A stretch of DNA of 8,749 nucleotides from GCA-2718595 sp963935005. Its GTDB lineage: Bacteria > Gemmatimonadota > Gemmatimonadetes > Longimicrobiales > Gaopeijiaceae. The stretch is from assembly GCA_963935005.1 (NCBI GenBank), contig CAWWAX010000062.1, positions 1 to 8,749 on the forward strand, written 5' to 3'. How positions within the stretch are numbered: position 1 is the first letter of the stretch; each line of letters begins with the position of its first letter. Of the stretch, positions 7,539 to 8,749 are shown piece by piece. The position numbers and the translations under genes are program-made. The notes under the pieces were generated by a model. That model had not been told where the DNA came from. It did no database searches and was given only the letters and a program-made list of their open reading frames with translations.

Positions 7539-8660
7539 ATGTGTGCTTTAAATCGCAGAAATTTCGTCAAGAAAACCACACTAGGAACTGCGGCAACTAG
7601 TATTCTCACCGCGTGCTCCGAACAGGAATCTCAAAAGAATGAAATCTCTCCCGTATCGGGACCTGACGTTAATTGGAGAATCACTACCAGTTTCCCGCCC
7701 AGTGTAGATATGCTATCAGGCGCTGCTGATATGCTCGCAAATAGAGTCAGGGAAATGACCAACGGAAAGTTTAGGATAAGGGTATTCGCATCTGGTGAAA
7801 TCGTGCCTGCTCTCCAAGTGATGGACGCAGTCCAGTCTGGAACCGTACAAGCAGGACACACCAGTGACTACTACTACATAGGGAAAAACTCTGCGCTAGC
7901 CTTTGGAACATCTATTCCATTCGGATTTAATTCCCGTCAACAAACAGCTTGGCTAACCCAGGGAGGAGGACAGGAATTACTGAGAGAGGTTTATTCAGAT
8001 TTTGGGATAATGCATTTTCATTTTGTAAATACTGGAGCACAATTCGGAGGATGGTTTAGAGAACCTGTTGAATCACTTAATGATCTCAGAGGCGTAAGAA
8101 TGCGGATTCCTGGACTGGCAGGAGAAATCATGTCTCGCTTAGGAGTCACTGTTCAAGTTTTAGGGGCAGCTGACATTTACCCTGCACTAGAGCGAGGCGC
8201 TATAGATGCAACTGAGTGGGTAGGTCCCTATGATGATGAGAAGCTTGGTTTCCATGAGATTGCCAAGAACTATTACATCCCAGGATGGTGGGAACCCGGC
8301 CCATCAACGGCTTTCCAAATTAATCGTGCAGCTTGGGATGAACTCCCAGAACAATATCAAGAAATTCTTGCTTGTGCGCTGAGTGAAGTAAATCTCGTGA
8401 CACTAGCCCGGTACGATGCGGAAAATCCTCGAGTCCTTAAGCGTCTCGTCGAAGAGCACGATGTGATAGTGCGAGAATTTCCCACCGACATATTGGAGGA
8501 AGCTTGGAAAGAAAGTAACTCCTACCTCGAGGAACAAAGCTCTGCAAACCCTGATTTTCGCAAGATTTACCAATCGTGGAATGCCTTTAGAAAAGAAAGT
8601 TTCCCCTATTTTGCTGGCAACGAATCCGTTTATGGGCAGTTTGCATTCCCCAAGCTATAA
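7539..8660 (+). CDS. TRAP transporter substrate-binding lipoprotein, DctP/TakP-like
   Basis: A 373-residue extracytoplasmic solute-binding protein that should capture a carboxylate and pass it to a TRAP membrane pair. The N-terminus combines a twin-arginine-like motif, NRRNFVKK (5-12), with a lipobox, LTAC (23-26). It is therefore probably exported folded by Tat and lipidated at Cys26. The mature domain begins near WRITTSFPP (46-54). TRAP features are GEIVPALQVMDAVQSG (86-101), GGWFREPVESLNDLRG (170-185), RMRIPG with the conserved carboxylate-binding arginine (likely Arg189), and AIDATEWVGPYDD (221-233). The ATEWVGPYDD run is like alpha-keto acid-binding TakP as I remember it. Length is usual for the family. 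Its DctQ and DctM partners are not in the window; they may follow beyond 8749 or be elsewhere. It is the third gene of the operon, 41 bases after the SSS symporter. The last coding bases and stop are inside the left arm of the terminal inverted repeat. Confidence 0.94.
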   Translation: MCALNRRNFVKKTTLGTAATSILTACSEQESQKNEISPVSGPDVNWRITTSFPPSVDMLSGAADMLANRVREMTNGKFRIRVFASGEIVPALQVMDAVQSGTVQAGHTSDYYYIGKNSALAFGTSIPFGFNSRQQTAWLTQGGGQELLREVYSDFGIMHFHFVNTGAQFGGWFREPVESLNDLRGVRMRIPGLAGEIMSRLGVTVQVLGAADIYPALERGAIDATEWVGPYDDEKLGFHEIAKNYYIPGWWEPGPSTAFQINRAAWDELPEQYQEILACALSEVNLVTLARYDAENPRVLKRLVEEHDVIVREFPTDILEEAWKESNSYLEEQSSANPDFRKIYQSWNAFRKESFPYFAGNESVYGQFAFPKL

Positions 8661-8749
8661 ATACATTATTTGCGTTCAGCCTTAGGAAGATGGAATCCCA
8701 AGCGTTCCAGATCTTCCTAAGGCTGAACGCAAATAATGTATTTATAGCT
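8653..8749. repeat. Perfect 39-bp-arm inverted repeat at the window end
   Basis: Bases 8653-8691 and 8711-8749 are exact reverse complements over all 39 positions, separated by 19 bases. Inside the loop, GGAA (8692-8695) can pair with TTCC (8705-8708) beyond a two-base bulge, giving a still longer hairpin. The left arm starts within the last lysine codon of the binding-protein gene and contains its final leucine and TAA stop; the right arm ends on the last base of the window. There is no T-run after the stem, so it is not a classic intrinsic terminator. Either a natural hairpin or terminator core extended by assembly, or a fold-back artefact, could produce this. Confidence 0.9.

Noticed and set aside
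8653..8749. Hairpin telomere of a linear replicon or a transposon end
   Set aside because: Hairpin telomere sites are near-perfect palindromes without a 19-base asymmetric centre, and no protelomerase, transposase or replication gene is present. An assembly fold-back explains it more simply.

Overview
The window carries seven protein-coding genes in two divergent blocks that meet at about 4178-4441. The gene set is that of a free-living heterotrophic bacterium with several sodium-coupled transport systems: an NSS symporter, an SSS symporter and a TRAP-type binding protein. Base composition looks moderate (mid-40s % GC by eye). I cannot place the organism with confidence. An uncultured, probably marine lineage fits the transporter mix, but that is only an impression. 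The window starts inside a gene and ends in a perfect fold-back, so it may be a whole assembly contig.

Left block, all minus strand, read from 4177 down to 1: single-chain glycyl-tRNA synthetase (glyQS type), an NSS-family sodium-dependent transporter, endonuclease III (nth), and an HD-domain putative metal-dependent hydrolase cut by the window start. Gaps are 90, 39 and 125 bases, so the first three could be co-transcribed. Two of these genes seem to use TTG starts and the HD gene uses GTG, each chosen from the placement of its Shine-Dalgarno sequence.

Right block, all plus strand: an AMP-forming acyl-CoA synthetase of the malonyl/methylmalonyl-CoA synthetase (MatB/ACSF3) type, an SSS-family sodium:solute symporter, and a TRAP DctP/TakP-like substrate-binding protein with a combined twin-arginine and lipoprotein signal. 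The two gaps are 41 bases each, which suggests one operon. The likely theme is uptake of a small (di)carboxylate and its activation to a CoA thioester. No TRAP membrane subunits (DctQ, DctM) and no malonyl-CoA decarboxylase are present in the window.

The divergent region holds a good sigma70-like promoter facing the right block (TTGACC, 17 bases, TATAGA) followed by a perfect 11-bp inverted repeat, a candidate operator. The last 97 bases form a perfect 39-bp-arm inverted repeat that takes in the last bases and stop codon of the binding-protein gene and runs to the final base. An assembly or amplification fold-back is at least as likely as a natural terminator.

I found no RNA genes, insertion sequences or CRISPR arrays, and no gene-free stretch longer than 300 bases. 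I do not see a clearly new biological system. The best leads are the carboxylate uptake/activation operon with its palindromic control site, and the glycine-related reading of the NSS transporter beside glycyl-tRNA synthetase.
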